Below are positions 8,746 through 16,664 of a stretch of 64,000 nucleotides of DNA, one piece after another; position 1 is the stretch's first letter, and every line of letters starts with the position of its first letter. Under the pieces are notes generated by a model. It was not told where the DNA came from. It searched no databases and saw nothing but the letters and a program-made list of their open reading frames with translations. Both the position numbers and the translations under genes were made by a program. Origin of the DNA: Halomonas elongata (GTDB lineage: Bacteria > Pseudomonadota > Gammaproteobacteria > Pseudomonadales > Halomonadaceae); the NCBI RefSeq assembly GCF_029081005.1, contig NZ_JAJQTQ010000002.1:186001-250000 (forward strand). Reading direction: 5' to 3'.

Positions 8746-9882
8746 GTGTCGATTTTTGATGGAAAAATGAACATGAGCTGGCGCCCCGACCAACCTCACA
8801 ATGACTTGCCGCCGCTGCCACCGGCCGCAGAACTCGAGACACCGGCCGTGCTGAAAGCCTGTATTCCGGCCCGCGCAGCGCTGGCGGAGCTCAAGCAGGC
8901 AGGGGAACTGCTGCCTAACCAGGGGCTACTGATCAACTTGCTCCCCCTGCTGGAAGCCCGTGACAGTTCCGAGATCGAGAACATCGTTACCACCACCGAC
9001 AGGCTCTTCCAGTTCGCCGAGGAAGATACCCACGCCGATCTTGCCACCAAGGAGGCGCTGCGCTATCGCACCGCCCTGAGCAGTGGATACCGCGAACTGG
9101 CAAGGCGGCCGCTGTGTACCAACACGGCGGTGGAAATCTGCAGCACTATCAAGGGCGTCGACATGGAGATTCGCCGGGTGCCGGGCACCACCCTGGCCAA
9201 TCAGACCACCGGCGAGGTGATTTATACCCCGCCGATGGGAGAGGACACTCTGAGAGAGATGCTGGGCAATTGGGAACGCTACTTGCATGCAGAAGATGGC
9301 GTCGACCCCCTGATCAAGATGGCCGTGGCCCATTACCAGTTCGAGGCGATCCATCCTTTCACCGACGGCAACGGGCGTGCGGGCCGGGTGCTGAACATCC
9401 TCTACCTGATCGAGCAACAACTGCTGTCACTGCCGATTCTCTACCTCAGCCGTTACATCGTGCTCCACAAGCCTGACTACTATCGCCTGTTATTGGCAGT
9501 GACTCGGGAAGGCCAGTGGCAGGAATGGCTGCTCTACATGCTGAAGGCGGTGGAGTACACGGCTCGTTGGACTACCGATAAGATCGCGGCGACCCGGGCA
9601 TTGATCGAGAAGACGACGGCCTACATTCAGTTGGCCCTGCCTCGGGCCTACAGCCACGAACTGGTGCAAGTGATCTTCGAGCAGCCTTATTGCCGCATCG
9701 GCAATCTGGTGGAGCGCGATATCGCCCGGCGTCAGACGGCGTCGAGCTACCTGCAGCAGCTGTGCGAGATCGGTGTGCTCAAGGAGGTGCGTGCTGGACG
9801 CGAGAAGCTCTTCGTTCACTCCAAGCTGGTCAGGTTGATGACCGAAGACAGTAACGAGATCACTCCGTATCAGACCGCATGA
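8746..9882 (+). CDS. Fic-family protein adenylyltransferase (SoFic-like, class II)
   Basis: A 378-residue protein in three parts: a Fic_N region (about 20-110), a Fic domain with the catalytic motif HPFTDGNGRAGR at 203-214, and a C-terminal winged helix (about 300-370). The upstream helix carries S74-x3-E78-N79, the (S/T)xxxE(G/N) inhibitory motif, so it is a self-inhibited class II enzyme that AMPylates hydroxyl side chains; the target is unknown. The GTG at 8746 gives the longest product, but ATG at 8767 or 8773 is equally plausible. Fic genes often sit in type I restriction loci, which fits the adjacent hsd scar. Confidence 0.93.
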   Translation: MSIFDGKMNMSWRPDQPHNDLPPLPPAAELETPAVLKACIPARAALAELKQAGELLPNQGLLINLLPLLEARDSSEIENIVTTTDRLFQFAEEDTHADLATKEALRYRTALSSGYRELARRPLCTNTAVEICSTIKGVDMEIRRVPGTTLANQTTGEVIYTPPMGEDTLREMLGNWERYLHAEDGVDPLIKMAVAHYQFEAIHPFTDGNGRAGRVLNILYLIEQQLLSLPILYLSRYIVLHKPDYYRLLLAVTREGQWQEWLLYMLKAVEYTARWTTDKIAATRALIEKTTAYIQLALPRAYSHELVQVIFEQPYCRIGNLVERDIARRQTASSYLQQLCEIGVLKEVRAGREKLFVHSKLVRLMTEDSNEITPYQTA

Positions 9883-9974
9883 TGTATCTCATGAAATAAC
9901 GACACTGCCTATTTTAATTTCGGCCTCAAATTGAAATAAGGCCGGCCGCAATAGGGAAGGGGGCTATCCGATAG

Positions 9975-10028
9975 CACATCGTCCAGGCTCTGTTGCACCT
10001 CTGCGACGTGCTGCGTGACGACGGCATC
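9975..10028 (+). pseudogene. hsdM: hsdM remnant (N-terminal 18 codons of a type I methyltransferase)
   Basis: Directly after a TAG at 9972-9974, this frame reads HIVQALLHLCDVLRDDGI. It matches the conserved N-terminal helix of HsdM proteins (IVQ-x-LW-x-LC-x-VLRDDGI). The match stops at about 10028, where another frame with HsdS-like sequence takes over. No methyltransferase motif (NPPF) or target-recognition domain remains. It is read as the left end of an internal deletion. Confidence 0.65.
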
Positions 10029-10029
10029 C

Positions 10030-10191
10030 TGCGGCGATCTGACCGCCGACTGGCGCGCCGCCCTCACCGAACTGATCAGTGGTGGACATCCTGCCGAGGC
10101 GTTGCTGGCGCGGATCGAGGCCGAGCGGGCAAGGTCGATGCCGGCGAAGAAACGGCGAGGCAGAAAAGCGGCAACGGAAACCATATCCTGA
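10030..10191 (+). pseudogene. hsdS: hsdS remnant (C-terminal 53 codons of a type I specificity subunit)
   Basis: The frame from 10030 reads GDLTADWR, then ELISGGHPAEALLARIEAERA, then a Lys/Arg tail and TGA at 10189-10191. This is the usual C-terminal end of HsdS (GELTADWR...AEALLARI-x-AERA). It lies in a different frame from the adjoining hsdM piece and begins where that match ends. An hsdM-to-hsdS deletion of over 2 kb therefore explains both fragments. Confidence 0.7.
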
Positions 10192-10343
10192 GGCTGGTAG
10201 AGAGAGCGGGCGCTCAAGACGACAGCAGAGGTCGGCATGGATGATCTCGGGAGGATGTGTGGAGTCGATCTCTTTCGAGGGCTTTTGTGAAGCCGTTTTG
10301 AGTCTGGCCTTGTTTCAGTAAAACATGAGAGTGCGAGCTATTT

Positions 10344-10691
10344 ATGGCATTGGGCGAATTGGAGCGGAAGAGAATCGAGCGTGCTGTTGACGACTTCATG
10401 AGTCGTAACCGCCCGCCGGTGCATATCCGGCCGCAGCTGGATTTCAGCTTCCGTATCGATGGTCAGAACCTTGAACTGTTTGAAGTCCGTCCGCGCTGGG
10501 ACGATCCATCGGATACCATGGAAAATTCGATAGCGAAGGCTTCCTATGTAAAAAACCGTGATGAGTGGAAGGTGTACTGGCAGCGTGCGGATTTGAAGTG
10601 GCATCGGTATGAGCCGACACCCGTGGTCATGTCGGTGGAAGCCTTCCTGGCGCTTGTCGAGCAGGATGAGTATGCCTGCTTTTTTGGGTAG
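10344..10691 (+). CDS. DUF3024 domain protein
   Basis: A 115-residue basic, soluble protein. It contains VHIRPQLDFSFRIDGQNLELFEVRPRWDDP and WKVYWQRADLKWHRYEP-like segments typical of DUF3024, a family of this length with no assigned function. It follows the hsdMS scar by 152 bp in the same orientation, so it may be a passenger of the former restriction locus. No transmembrane or signal sequence is present. Confidence 0.8.
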   Translation: MALGELERKRIERAVDDFMSRNRPPVHIRPQLDFSFRIDGQNLELFEVRPRWDDPSDTMENSIAKASYVKNRDEWKVYWQRADLKWHRYEPTPVVMSVEAFLALVEQDEYACFFG

Positions 10692-10710
10692 AGCACCTGC
10701 ATAGGTGCTC
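10691..10710 (+). terminator. Inverted repeat at the end of the DUF3024 gene
   Basis: Perfect 8-bp arms GAGCACCT and AGGTGCTC around the loop GCAT, beginning at the last base of the stop codon. No T-run follows, so intrinsic termination is uncertain. Confidence 0.5.
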
Positions 10711-10925
10711 GACATCGGGCGAGTGGTGAGGGCCTTTCGCCGCAGGGGCCGTGAGGAGTGATGCCTCCATGGCAGCCGTTGCGGGTTGCCGATCATCAGG
10801 CTTTCGCGTCGCTACTCGGGGTAAGTACGTGCGGCATATACGCAGTACCGCGGTTTCATTCAGTGGTTGAGCGACGCTTTCCCGAATGAGGCCAGACCGT
10901 CATGCTTGAGCGGCAAGCAGCTTTA

Positions 10926-11789
10926 TCACTCCCGCTCATTCTTCGTCGCACGCAACAGCACCCGGTCCATGCCGCGTGTGCTCAGCACTCGCTTGAGCGC
11001 GGCGAACAGGTGGGTGGGGAGGGTGACCGCGTAGCGTGGCCTGGGCCGCGGATGTTCCAGGGCATGGATCAACTTGGCGACCACCGCGTCGGCCTCCAGC
11101 GCGAAGGGCGTCTTGCCGTCGGGGTTGGCGAGCCGTGCCTCGACCTTTTCGTAGGTCCTGGCGTGGGCGCTGTTGACCGTGTCGATATTGGCCTTGAAGG
11201 CGGCGTGGGCGTTCTCGCGAAAGCGGCTGGCGATGGGGCCGGGCTGGATCAGGCTGACATGGATGCCGCTGCCGTTGAGCTCCTGGCGCAGGGTGTCGGT
11301 GAGGCCCTCGAGGGCGAACTTGGAACACACGTAGGCGCCTCGGTAGGGCAGGGCGGCGAAACCGAGTACCGAGCTGTTCTGCACGATGCGGCCATGGCCC
11401 TGAGAGCGCATCATCGGCAGCACGCGGGTAGTGAGCTCATGGGTGCCCAGCAAATTCGTTTCGAGCTGTTCGCGCAGTACGTCCCGGGTCAGATCCTCGA
11501 CGGCACCGGGCTGGCCGTAGGCGCCATTGTTGAACAGTCCCGTCAGTTCCCCGCCGATGCGTTTCCGCACCTCCGCTACCGTGGCCTCGATCGAGGCGCT
11601 GTCGGCGAGGTCCAGTGGCAGAGCCTCCAGGCCTTCCTTCTCGAGACGCGCGACGTCAGCCTCGGCCCGCGCGGTGGCAAAGACCCGCCAGCCGCGCGCC
11701 GACATGGCATGTGCGGCGGCATGGCCAATGCCACTTGAACAGCCTGTGATCAGCAGGTTGCGTGTCGAATTCGTCGGGGCTTGCGCCAT
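10926..11789 (-). CDS. Short-chain dehydrogenase/reductase
   Basis: A 287-residue classical SDR. The N-terminal Rossmann motif is TGCSSGIGHA near residues 15-24, FNNGAYG is a variant of the NNAG motif, SSVLG supplies the catalytic Ser, and YVCSK the catalytic Tyr/Lys. The length and the C-terminal PRPRYAVTLPTHLFA segment fit a subgroup often annotated as SDR family oxidoreductase of unknown substrate. An AAAGGAG site precedes the ATG. It is divergent from the glutamate dehydrogenase gene, with 249 bp between them. Confidence 0.88.
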   Translation of the reverse strand: MAQAPTNSTRNLLITGCSSGIGHAAAHAMSARGWRVFATARAEADVARLEKEGLEALPLDLADSASIEATVAEVRKRIGGELTGLFNNGAYGQPGAVEDLTRDVLREQLETNLLGTHELTTRVLPMMRSQGHGRIVQNSSVLGFAALPYRGAYVCSKFALEGLTDTLRQELNGSGIHVSLIQPGPIASRFRENAHAAFKANIDTVNSAHARTYEKVEARLANPDGKTPFALEADAVVAKLIHALEHPRPRPRYAVTLPTHLFAALKRVLSTRGMDRVLLRATKNERE

Positions 11790-12038
11790 CTCTGTCTCCT
11801 TTCCAACGCCTGAAGGACAAGTGTGAGGCGTTGTCCACTCGAACGATATGGCCCGTCGGTGGATTCGGCAACGGAAAACGCACGGGATCTGGCAGTGTGA
11901 ACAATGGAAGAAATGGCTCGCCCATGGCGTTGGTTCAACGTCTAGCCGACGCTGGAGTTGCTAGAGTGATGAGGGAGTGCGCTGGCAAGCCTGCCGCGTG
12001 TCTAGAGGCAAGGACAATAATGACCATGGAGGCATCTG

Positions 12039-13466
12039 ATGAGCGATAGCAAGTACGCGCAGCAAGGCATGTCATTCCGCGAGAGCGTGGAACATATGGT
12101 GGATCATGCCATCGAGATCATGGAACTGGACGAGGGTATCGGCAATGCCCTGAAGATCTGTCAGAGCGTGGTGCAGGTTTCCTTCCCGGTGGAGGTCAAC
12201 GGCAAGGCGGAGATCTTCACCGGCTGGCGGGCCACCCACAGCGATCACCGCTTGCCCTCCAAGGGCGGGATTCGCTTCGCGCCGATCGTCGACCAGGATG
12301 AAGTGGAAGCCCTGGCGGCGCTGATGACCTACAAGTGCGCCATCGTGGACGTGCCGTTCGGCGGCTCCAAGGGCGGCCTGGTGATCGATCCGCGCCAATA
12401 CGAGCCGCATCAACTGGAAGCCATTACCCGGCGCTTTGCCCGGGAGTTGATCAACAAGGGGTATCTCAGCCCGGCCCAGAACGTCCCGGCGCCGGACATG
12501 GGCACCGGTCCTCGCGAGATGGGCTGGATGGTGGATACCTACCGGCAGATGTTTCCCAACGACATCAACTACATGGGCGCGCTGACCGGCAAGCCGGTGG
12601 AGCATGGTGGGGTACGCGGCCGCAACGAGGCCACCGGCCGCGGCGTGCAGTATGCGCTGCGCGAGCTGTTCCGCCACCCGGAAGAACTCGAGCGTTGCGG
12701 CTTGTCCGGATCGCTCGCCGGCAAGCGCGTCGTCGTTCAGGGCCTGGGGAATGTGGGCTACCATGCCGCACACTTCCTGCAGACCGAGGATGACAGCCTG
12801 ATCACCGCCATCATCGAGCGGGATGGGGCGGTCGTGAATCCCGACGGGTTGGATGTAGACGCGGTTCGAGAACACGTCGCCGCGCACGGCGGGGTCAAGG
12901 GCTATGCCGGAGGCGAGTACCGCGAAGATGGCATGGCAGTGCTGGAGATGGATTGCGACATCCTGATTCCGGCCGCCCTGGAAGGCGTGATCACCGTCGA
13001 CAATGCTGAGCGCATCCAAGCGTCGCTGATCGCCGAGGCGGCCAATGGCCCGGTGACCTTCCTGGCCGACAAGATTCTCCAGGAGCGCGGTGTCGAGATC
13101 CTCCCCGATGCCTACTGCAACGCCGGCGGTGTCGTGGTCTCCTACTTCGAGTGGATCCGCAACCTCAACCATGTGCGCTTCGGCCGCCTGGAGCGTCGCT
13201 TCCACGAGGCGCGTGGCGAGCATATCCTCGACGCCATCGAGCATGCCACCGGCGTCGAAGTGCCCGAGCATCTGCGAGAGAGGATCGGGCGCGGGGCCGA
13301 CGAGTTCGACCTGGTGCGTTCCGGTCTGGATGACTCCATGCGTCTGGCACTGCAGTCGATCATCCGCCTGCGCCGCGAAAATCCGAAGATTCACGATTAC
13401 CGCATGGCCGCCTATGCCCTGGCCATCGAGAAGGTCTCGCGTCACTACAAGGATATCGGCTTTTAA
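12039..13466 (+). CDS. gdhA: Glu/Leu/Phe/Val dehydrogenase (glutamate dehydrogenase)
   Basis: A 475-residue hexameric-type dehydrogenase that interconverts glutamate and 2-oxoglutarate plus ammonia with NAD(P). KGGIRFAP contains substrate-binding Lys75, and MTYKCAIVDVPFGG contains the second conserved lysine, Lys99. PAPDMGT supplies the catalytic Asp, and QGLGNVGYHAAHFL near 234 is the dinucleotide fold. A good upstream ATGGAGG precedes the ATG. It is the only nitrogen-assimilation gene in the window and appears monocistronic. Confidence 0.93.
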   Translation: MSDSKYAQQGMSFRESVEHMVDHAIEIMELDEGIGNALKICQSVVQVSFPVEVNGKAEIFTGWRATHSDHRLPSKGGIRFAPIVDQDEVEALAALMTYKCAIVDVPFGGSKGGLVIDPRQYEPHQLEAITRRFARELINKGYLSPAQNVPAPDMGTGPREMGWMVDTYRQMFPNDINYMGALTGKPVEHGGVRGRNEATGRGVQYALRELFRHPEELERCGLSGSLAGKRVVVQGLGNVGYHAAHFLQTEDDSLITAIIERDGAVVNPDGLDVDAVREHVAAHGGVKGYAGGEYREDGMAVLEMDCDILIPAALEGVITVDNAERIQASLIAEAANGPVTFLADKILQERGVEILPDAYCNAGGVVVSYFEWIRNLNHVRFGRLERRFHEARGEHILDAIEHATGVEVPEHLRERIGRGADEFDLVRSGLDDSMRLALQSIIRLRRENPKIHDYRMAAYALAIEKVSRHYKDIGF

Positions 13467-13483
13467 AGCTTATACGTAAAAGG

Positions 13484-13499
13484 CGCCCCGGCGGGGGCG
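13484..13499 (+). terminator. Possible terminator hairpin after gdhA
   Basis: A CGCCCC-GGCG-GGGGCG hairpin lies 17 bp past the stop codon without a T-run. Weak evidence. Confidence 0.35.
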
Positions 13500-13684
13500 T
13501 CATCCACTCCGTCAACGTATCTCATTGTCTTGACTCTATAACAGAAGATACTTTTTATCAGCCAAACTAAGATTTGATGATGGATGGCTGAATTCATCAC
13601 CAATTGTCGTCATTCTCCTATACCGGTTGCGGGTAGGGCTTGATAGCGTGGCCCTTTACATGGATGTAGTGCAGGGCATGTCAC

Positions 13685-15085
13685 ATGGAAGTGGGCAAGG
13701 TCGGCGATAAGGTGGTCTGTAGCTGCAATGGCGGACCACACTCTATTGTTTCGGGTGCCATGACGGTGTTCGTGGATAACGTACCGGTAGCGCGTGTCGG
13801 CGACCGCACATCCTGTGGCGCCACCATCACGACCGGGCTGGCCTGGTACCTGGTCGAGGACTCTCCCGTCGCCATCAACGGTAGCGCCACGTCCTGCGGG
13901 GGCCATATCATCACAGGCTCAACGGCAATCACCGGCGCGCCTTCCACGATCTCGCTGGGAGATGGGCTCCGATTCCGCCAGGTGGATGACCCGGAAGCCG
14001 AATTACAGGCCGAGATGGACAGGATCAACGACGAAACGTCGCGCGCTCGTGAAGAAGGACAGCAAGTCATCAAGGAGAGCGGCATCGAACCGGGCTTTCA
14101 TGTCGTGCGTTCGCCGGGAACTCGGGAGGAGATCAAACGACGCCTGTTCGGCACGCCTCGTCCGGACGTTGAGGCCATGTTCGAGCGTCTCAATCGTCAC
14201 CTAGGGGACTATGTACTGCCAGGCTCGCTGGTTGTCCTCAGCGATCCTGAAAATCGGCAGTGCTCCGCCGAAGAAGCCGCGCTACAGGATCAAGCCCATC
14301 TGGCGCAGGCTGTAATCCAGCAGCTCGAACCGGCCCAAGCTCAGGCCATGATCAACAGTTGGGGAGCGATTGCCGAGCTGAAGCAGGCCAGTGAGGCCGC
14401 GGGAAGCGCTTCCACCTCGTTAGGGGTCGGCTCGAGTGGCCTGGGTCAGTTGAAGCATGCCACCGAGGCAGCCCTGGATGAAATGGCCCAGCTTGCCGAA
14501 GTAGGGAGCGAGCGCATCTCCGGGCAAGGCAAGGCCACACTTCGTCGTCTTGGCGATCAGGCAACCAACTGGGTCGACCAGCCTTTCGAGATGCCTGAAA
14601 TGGCCAAGGATTTGAAGAACGCCATCGGCGTAAAAGCCGAACAGGCTGTTCATTCTGTACGACAAGCCATGGAGGGCTTGCACGCTTTCCGCGTGCCGAC
14701 GATCTCGGATGCCATCCGCAGTGCGGGCCGAATCGTCAAGCCGCTCAGCTATGCCAATTATTTCGCCATCGGTCTCGACTACACCTCGACCAGCCTGAAG
14801 GTCGAAAGCGCCTGCCGCCAGGCGGCAACCAGCGAGGAATGTCGAAAGGTAAAATTCGTGGAGTATGGCGGATTTGCATTAAGAACCGTCGGTGGTGGAA
14901 TGGGAGCATCCTTGGGTAACATTTGTCTCATTACGGGGGTTACTCCTACTACGTTGGCTTGTGCCCTTGCTGTTGGCGGCGCAGGAGCTCTTGGCGGAAT
15001 GGAAGCAGGAGACGAAGTGGGTCAGAACTTCGGAGAGTTTATCTATAACCTCACTGAAGAAGATTCGGTGAAACATGACCGTTGA
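13685..15085 (+). CDS. Orphan PAAR-domain type VI secretion effector with glycine-rich C-terminal tip
   Basis: A 466-residue protein. Residues 1-95 form a PAAR domain of the double-repeat DUF4150-like type (GAMTVFVDNVPVARVGDRTSC and SATSCGGHIITGS), which caps the VgrG spike. A long alpha-helical, Glu/Gln/Ala-rich middle follows (about 100-335). The shared pre-tip segment is residues 338-388, and the last 78 residues are a hydrophobic, Gly-rich tip (GGGMGASLG, AVGGAGALGGMEAGDE) suggestive of membrane insertion. A pore-forming toxin is inferred, not shown. GC content falls from about 14850 onward. No vgrG, hcp or tss gene is nearby. Confidence 0.8.
   Translation: MEVGKVGDKVVCSCNGGPHSIVSGAMTVFVDNVPVARVGDRTSCGATITTGLAWYLVEDSPVAINGSATSCGGHIITGSTAITGAPSTISLGDGLRFRQVDDPEAELQAEMDRINDETSRAREEGQQVIKESGIEPGFHVVRSPGTREEIKRRLFGTPRPDVEAMFERLNRHLGDYVLPGSLVVLSDPENRQCSAEEAALQDQAHLAQAVIQQLEPAQAQAMINSWGAIAELKQASEAAGSASTSLGVGSSGLGQLKHATEAALDEMAQLAEVGSERISGQGKATLRRLGDQATNWVDQPFEMPEMAKDLKNAIGVKAEQAVHSVRQAMEGLHAFRVPTISDAIRSAGRIVKPLSYANYFAIGLDYTSTSLKVESACRQAATSEECRKVKFVEYGGFALRTVGGGMGASLGNICLITGVTPTTLACALAVGGAGALGGMEAGDEVGQNFGEFIYNLTEEDSVKHDR
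14712..14850 (+). repeat. 139-bp direct repeat, copy 1 (inside the PAAR effector)
   Basis: Aligned by eye, it matches 15548-15686 at all but two of 139 positions. It encodes the segment from IRSAGRIVKPLSYANYF to AATSEECRKV, immediately before the effector's variable tip. The boundaries are sharp at the tip side. Confidence 0.9.
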
Positions 15086-15488
15086 TCGGCTAGATGCTCT
15101 AGGACCTTTGGCTATCATAGGTGCAACGTTCGGTGGGATAGCCTTTATATTATTATTCATCGCGATTGGGTTAACTCCATTTATCGTGGATAAGGCCGAC
15201 CGGCAGCTTGGAGTAATGAATCATCAGGATGCTCCATACCCTAAAATATGGCCTGGGTGTAGCCTGAGGCTTGCCTGGTATGGTTTAGCCATCCTGATCC
15301 GAAAGAGGCGCGAGGAGAAGTGGCCCTTTGCTAATCGGCCCGATCGATTACAAAGGATAGATGAGGCATCGGTGTGGATAAAACACACTCTTGTCTGGGT
15401 CTATCTAGGATTTCCCTTCTCAACAATACTCGCTTTCTTCTTCGGAGGATTAATGAAGCTAGCTAATAGCTTATGGTTCTCACCGTAA
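15075..15488 (+). CDS. Probable membrane immunity protein for the PAAR effector
   Basis: A 137-residue protein with a strong hydrophobic N-terminal helix (about 12-34), a basic cytoplasmic middle and a hydrophobic C-terminal pair (about 105-130). It overlaps the effector gene by 11 bp, the usual arrangement of an effector with its cognate immunity gene. A membrane location fits protection against a pore-forming tip. No known Imm family was recognised. GC content is visibly lower than in flanking housekeeping genes, suggesting acquisition by transfer. Confidence 0.65.
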   Translation: MTVDRLDALGPLAIIGATFGGIAFILLFIAIGLTPFIVDKADRQLGVMNHQDAPYPKIWPGCSLRLAWYGLAILIRKRREEKWPFANRPDRLQRIDEASVWIKHTLVWVYLGFPFSTILAFFFGGLMKLANSLWFSP

Positions 15489-15504
15489 AAATGCTCGTCA
15501 CTCC

Positions 15505-15705
15505 ATGAGTATTCTGTCTATGCTTCTCTTCCCAACGATACCGGACACCATCCGCAGTGCGGGCCGGATCGTCAAGCCGCTCAGCTATGCCAATTATTTC
15601 GCCATCGGTCTCGACTACACCTCGACCAGCCTGAAGGTCGAAAGCGCCTGCCGCCAGGCGGCAACCAGCGAGGAATGTCGGAAGGTCCTTTTTTGGTCAA
15701 ATTAA
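15505..15705 (+). pseudogene. Orphan pre-tip fragment of the PAAR effector (toxin tip missing)
   Basis: The ORF carries the duplicated pre-tip segment (from about PDTIRSAGRIVKPL to SEECRKV), then only LFWSN and a stop. No PAAR domain or toxin domain is attached. It resembles the orphan C-terminal modules left behind when polymorphic toxins swap tips, here with the tip itself lost. A short leader (MSILSMLLFPT) may be fortuitous. It is probably not functional. Confidence 0.7.
15548..15686 (+). repeat. 139-bp direct repeat, copy 2
   Basis: The second copy of the pre-tip segment starts 836 bp downstream of copy 1. It differs by an A-to-G near the start and an A-to-G five bases from the end. The near identity implies recent duplication or ongoing gene conversion. 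Confidence 0.9.
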
Positions 15706-15773
15706 AGAGTGAAGCGGGGTAGGTGGAAGGAATTAGTTCATAGTTTTTTTAAAAGTTATGATGGTGGTCCTTT

Positions 15774-16475
15774 ATGATTGATTTGTTAGAGAAGGTTATG
15801 CCGTTGGTCGCTGGGGCTGGAGCGTTCTGGGGTTTTCCGAAATTGTTTCTTGTCGTGCTTCCTGGGTGGCAGGAGAGGCGTTGGCATTTCAATAAGGAGC
15901 GATTTTGTTATTTTAGATCTAGCGGTTTTTTATATATTGAAAAGGGGGTAGGTTCGCACGAAGAAAGGGTTGATTTTGAGTACGCAATCAAAGGCTTTAC
16001 AAAAAAACAAATTCAGGCGGAGTTGGTTGCAAGAGCGTTGATGGTTCCCGACTTCCTCGGCTATGTACGATGCCTTGCCAAGGAGAGTAGAAATGTTCGT
16101 TTTCATGAAGGGAATGTCAAGCGGTATGTTGGAAAAAATAAGTATATAGATTTGCCCACCAAGAATCGAGCGGACTCTCTTTGGCGACGTTGCGCATTTA
16201 GCTATGGGGTCGCGGCGGTCCTGGGGATGGTGATATATCTACTTTGGGTTTTTCGGTCACGTTTCGAAGGCTATGATCTGGTTGCGGGTGTTGTAGCCAT
16301 TTGTTTGATAATTTTCATTTTCGCACTTTGGGTTACTGTAGAGCTGGCAAGGGTAGCTATCAAAACGGATCGCCTCATCAAGCTGAATGATCTGAACAGT
16401 GTAGATTGGCCATGCCCTACAATTTCTGAGCCTGATGTTGAATCTCCCTCCTCCAGCATTGGAGAGGGGATGTGA
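15774..16475 (+). CDS. Membrane protein, candidate immunity protein of a displaced effector module
   Basis: A 233-residue protein with a hydrophobic N-terminus (about 8-30), a soluble Arg/Lys/Phe-rich middle (about 35-140), two membrane segments (about 142-160 and 168-192), and a Ser/Pro-rich C-terminal tail. The gene is AT-rich and follows the orphan pre-tip fragment. That is where an immunity gene for the displaced tip would lie, so this role is inferred from position. No homologous family was recognised. Confidence 0.55.
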   Translation: MIDLLEKVMPLVAGAGAFWGFPKLFLVVLPGWQERRWHFNKERFCYFRSSGFLYIEKGVGSHEERVDFEYAIKGFTKKQIQAELVARALMVPDFLGYVRCLAKESRNVRFHEGNVKRYVGKNKYIDLPTKNRADSLWRRCAFSYGVAAVLGMVIYLLWVFRSRFEGYDLVAGVVAICLIIFIFALWVTVELARVAIKTDRLIKLNDLNSVDWPCPTISEPDVESPSSSIGEGM

Positions 16476-16649
16476 TGACAGACATCACCATATTTTAAGA
16501 ATGTGAAAGTTAATGTAGGCGAAGTGGTTGTGGTCGATATTTCGATACCTGAAGCGTGATACGAGCCAGAAATCACAGGAAACTATCTACGCGGTCAGAT
16601 AGAGTACGAGGTAAAGCTGAATGTAAAGGCTGTCCAGCCGCTACTCTCC
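16475..16649 (+). pseudogene. Decayed ORF after the second membrane protein
   Basis: An ATG overlapping the previous stop (TGATG) starts MTDITIF and then hits TAA. A one-base shift in the T-run near 16493-16496 restores a coding-looking frame: KNVKVNVGEVVVVDISIPEA, a TGA at 16557-16559, then YEPEITGNYLRGQIEYEVK. The pattern fits a gene inactivated by a frameshift and a nonsense change. The family was not recognised. Confidence 0.4.
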
Positions 16650-16664
16650 GAGCGCCTGAGCCGG

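Noticed and set aside
9909-10238. A 109-codon minus-strand ORF over the hsd scar
   Set aside because: The plus-strand pieces match HsdM and HsdS, whereas the minus-strand product has no recognisable feature.
12072-13445. A 457-codon open frame antisense to gdhA
   Set aside because: It mirrors the GDH gene almost exactly and has no domain; high GC in third positions keeps antisense frames open.
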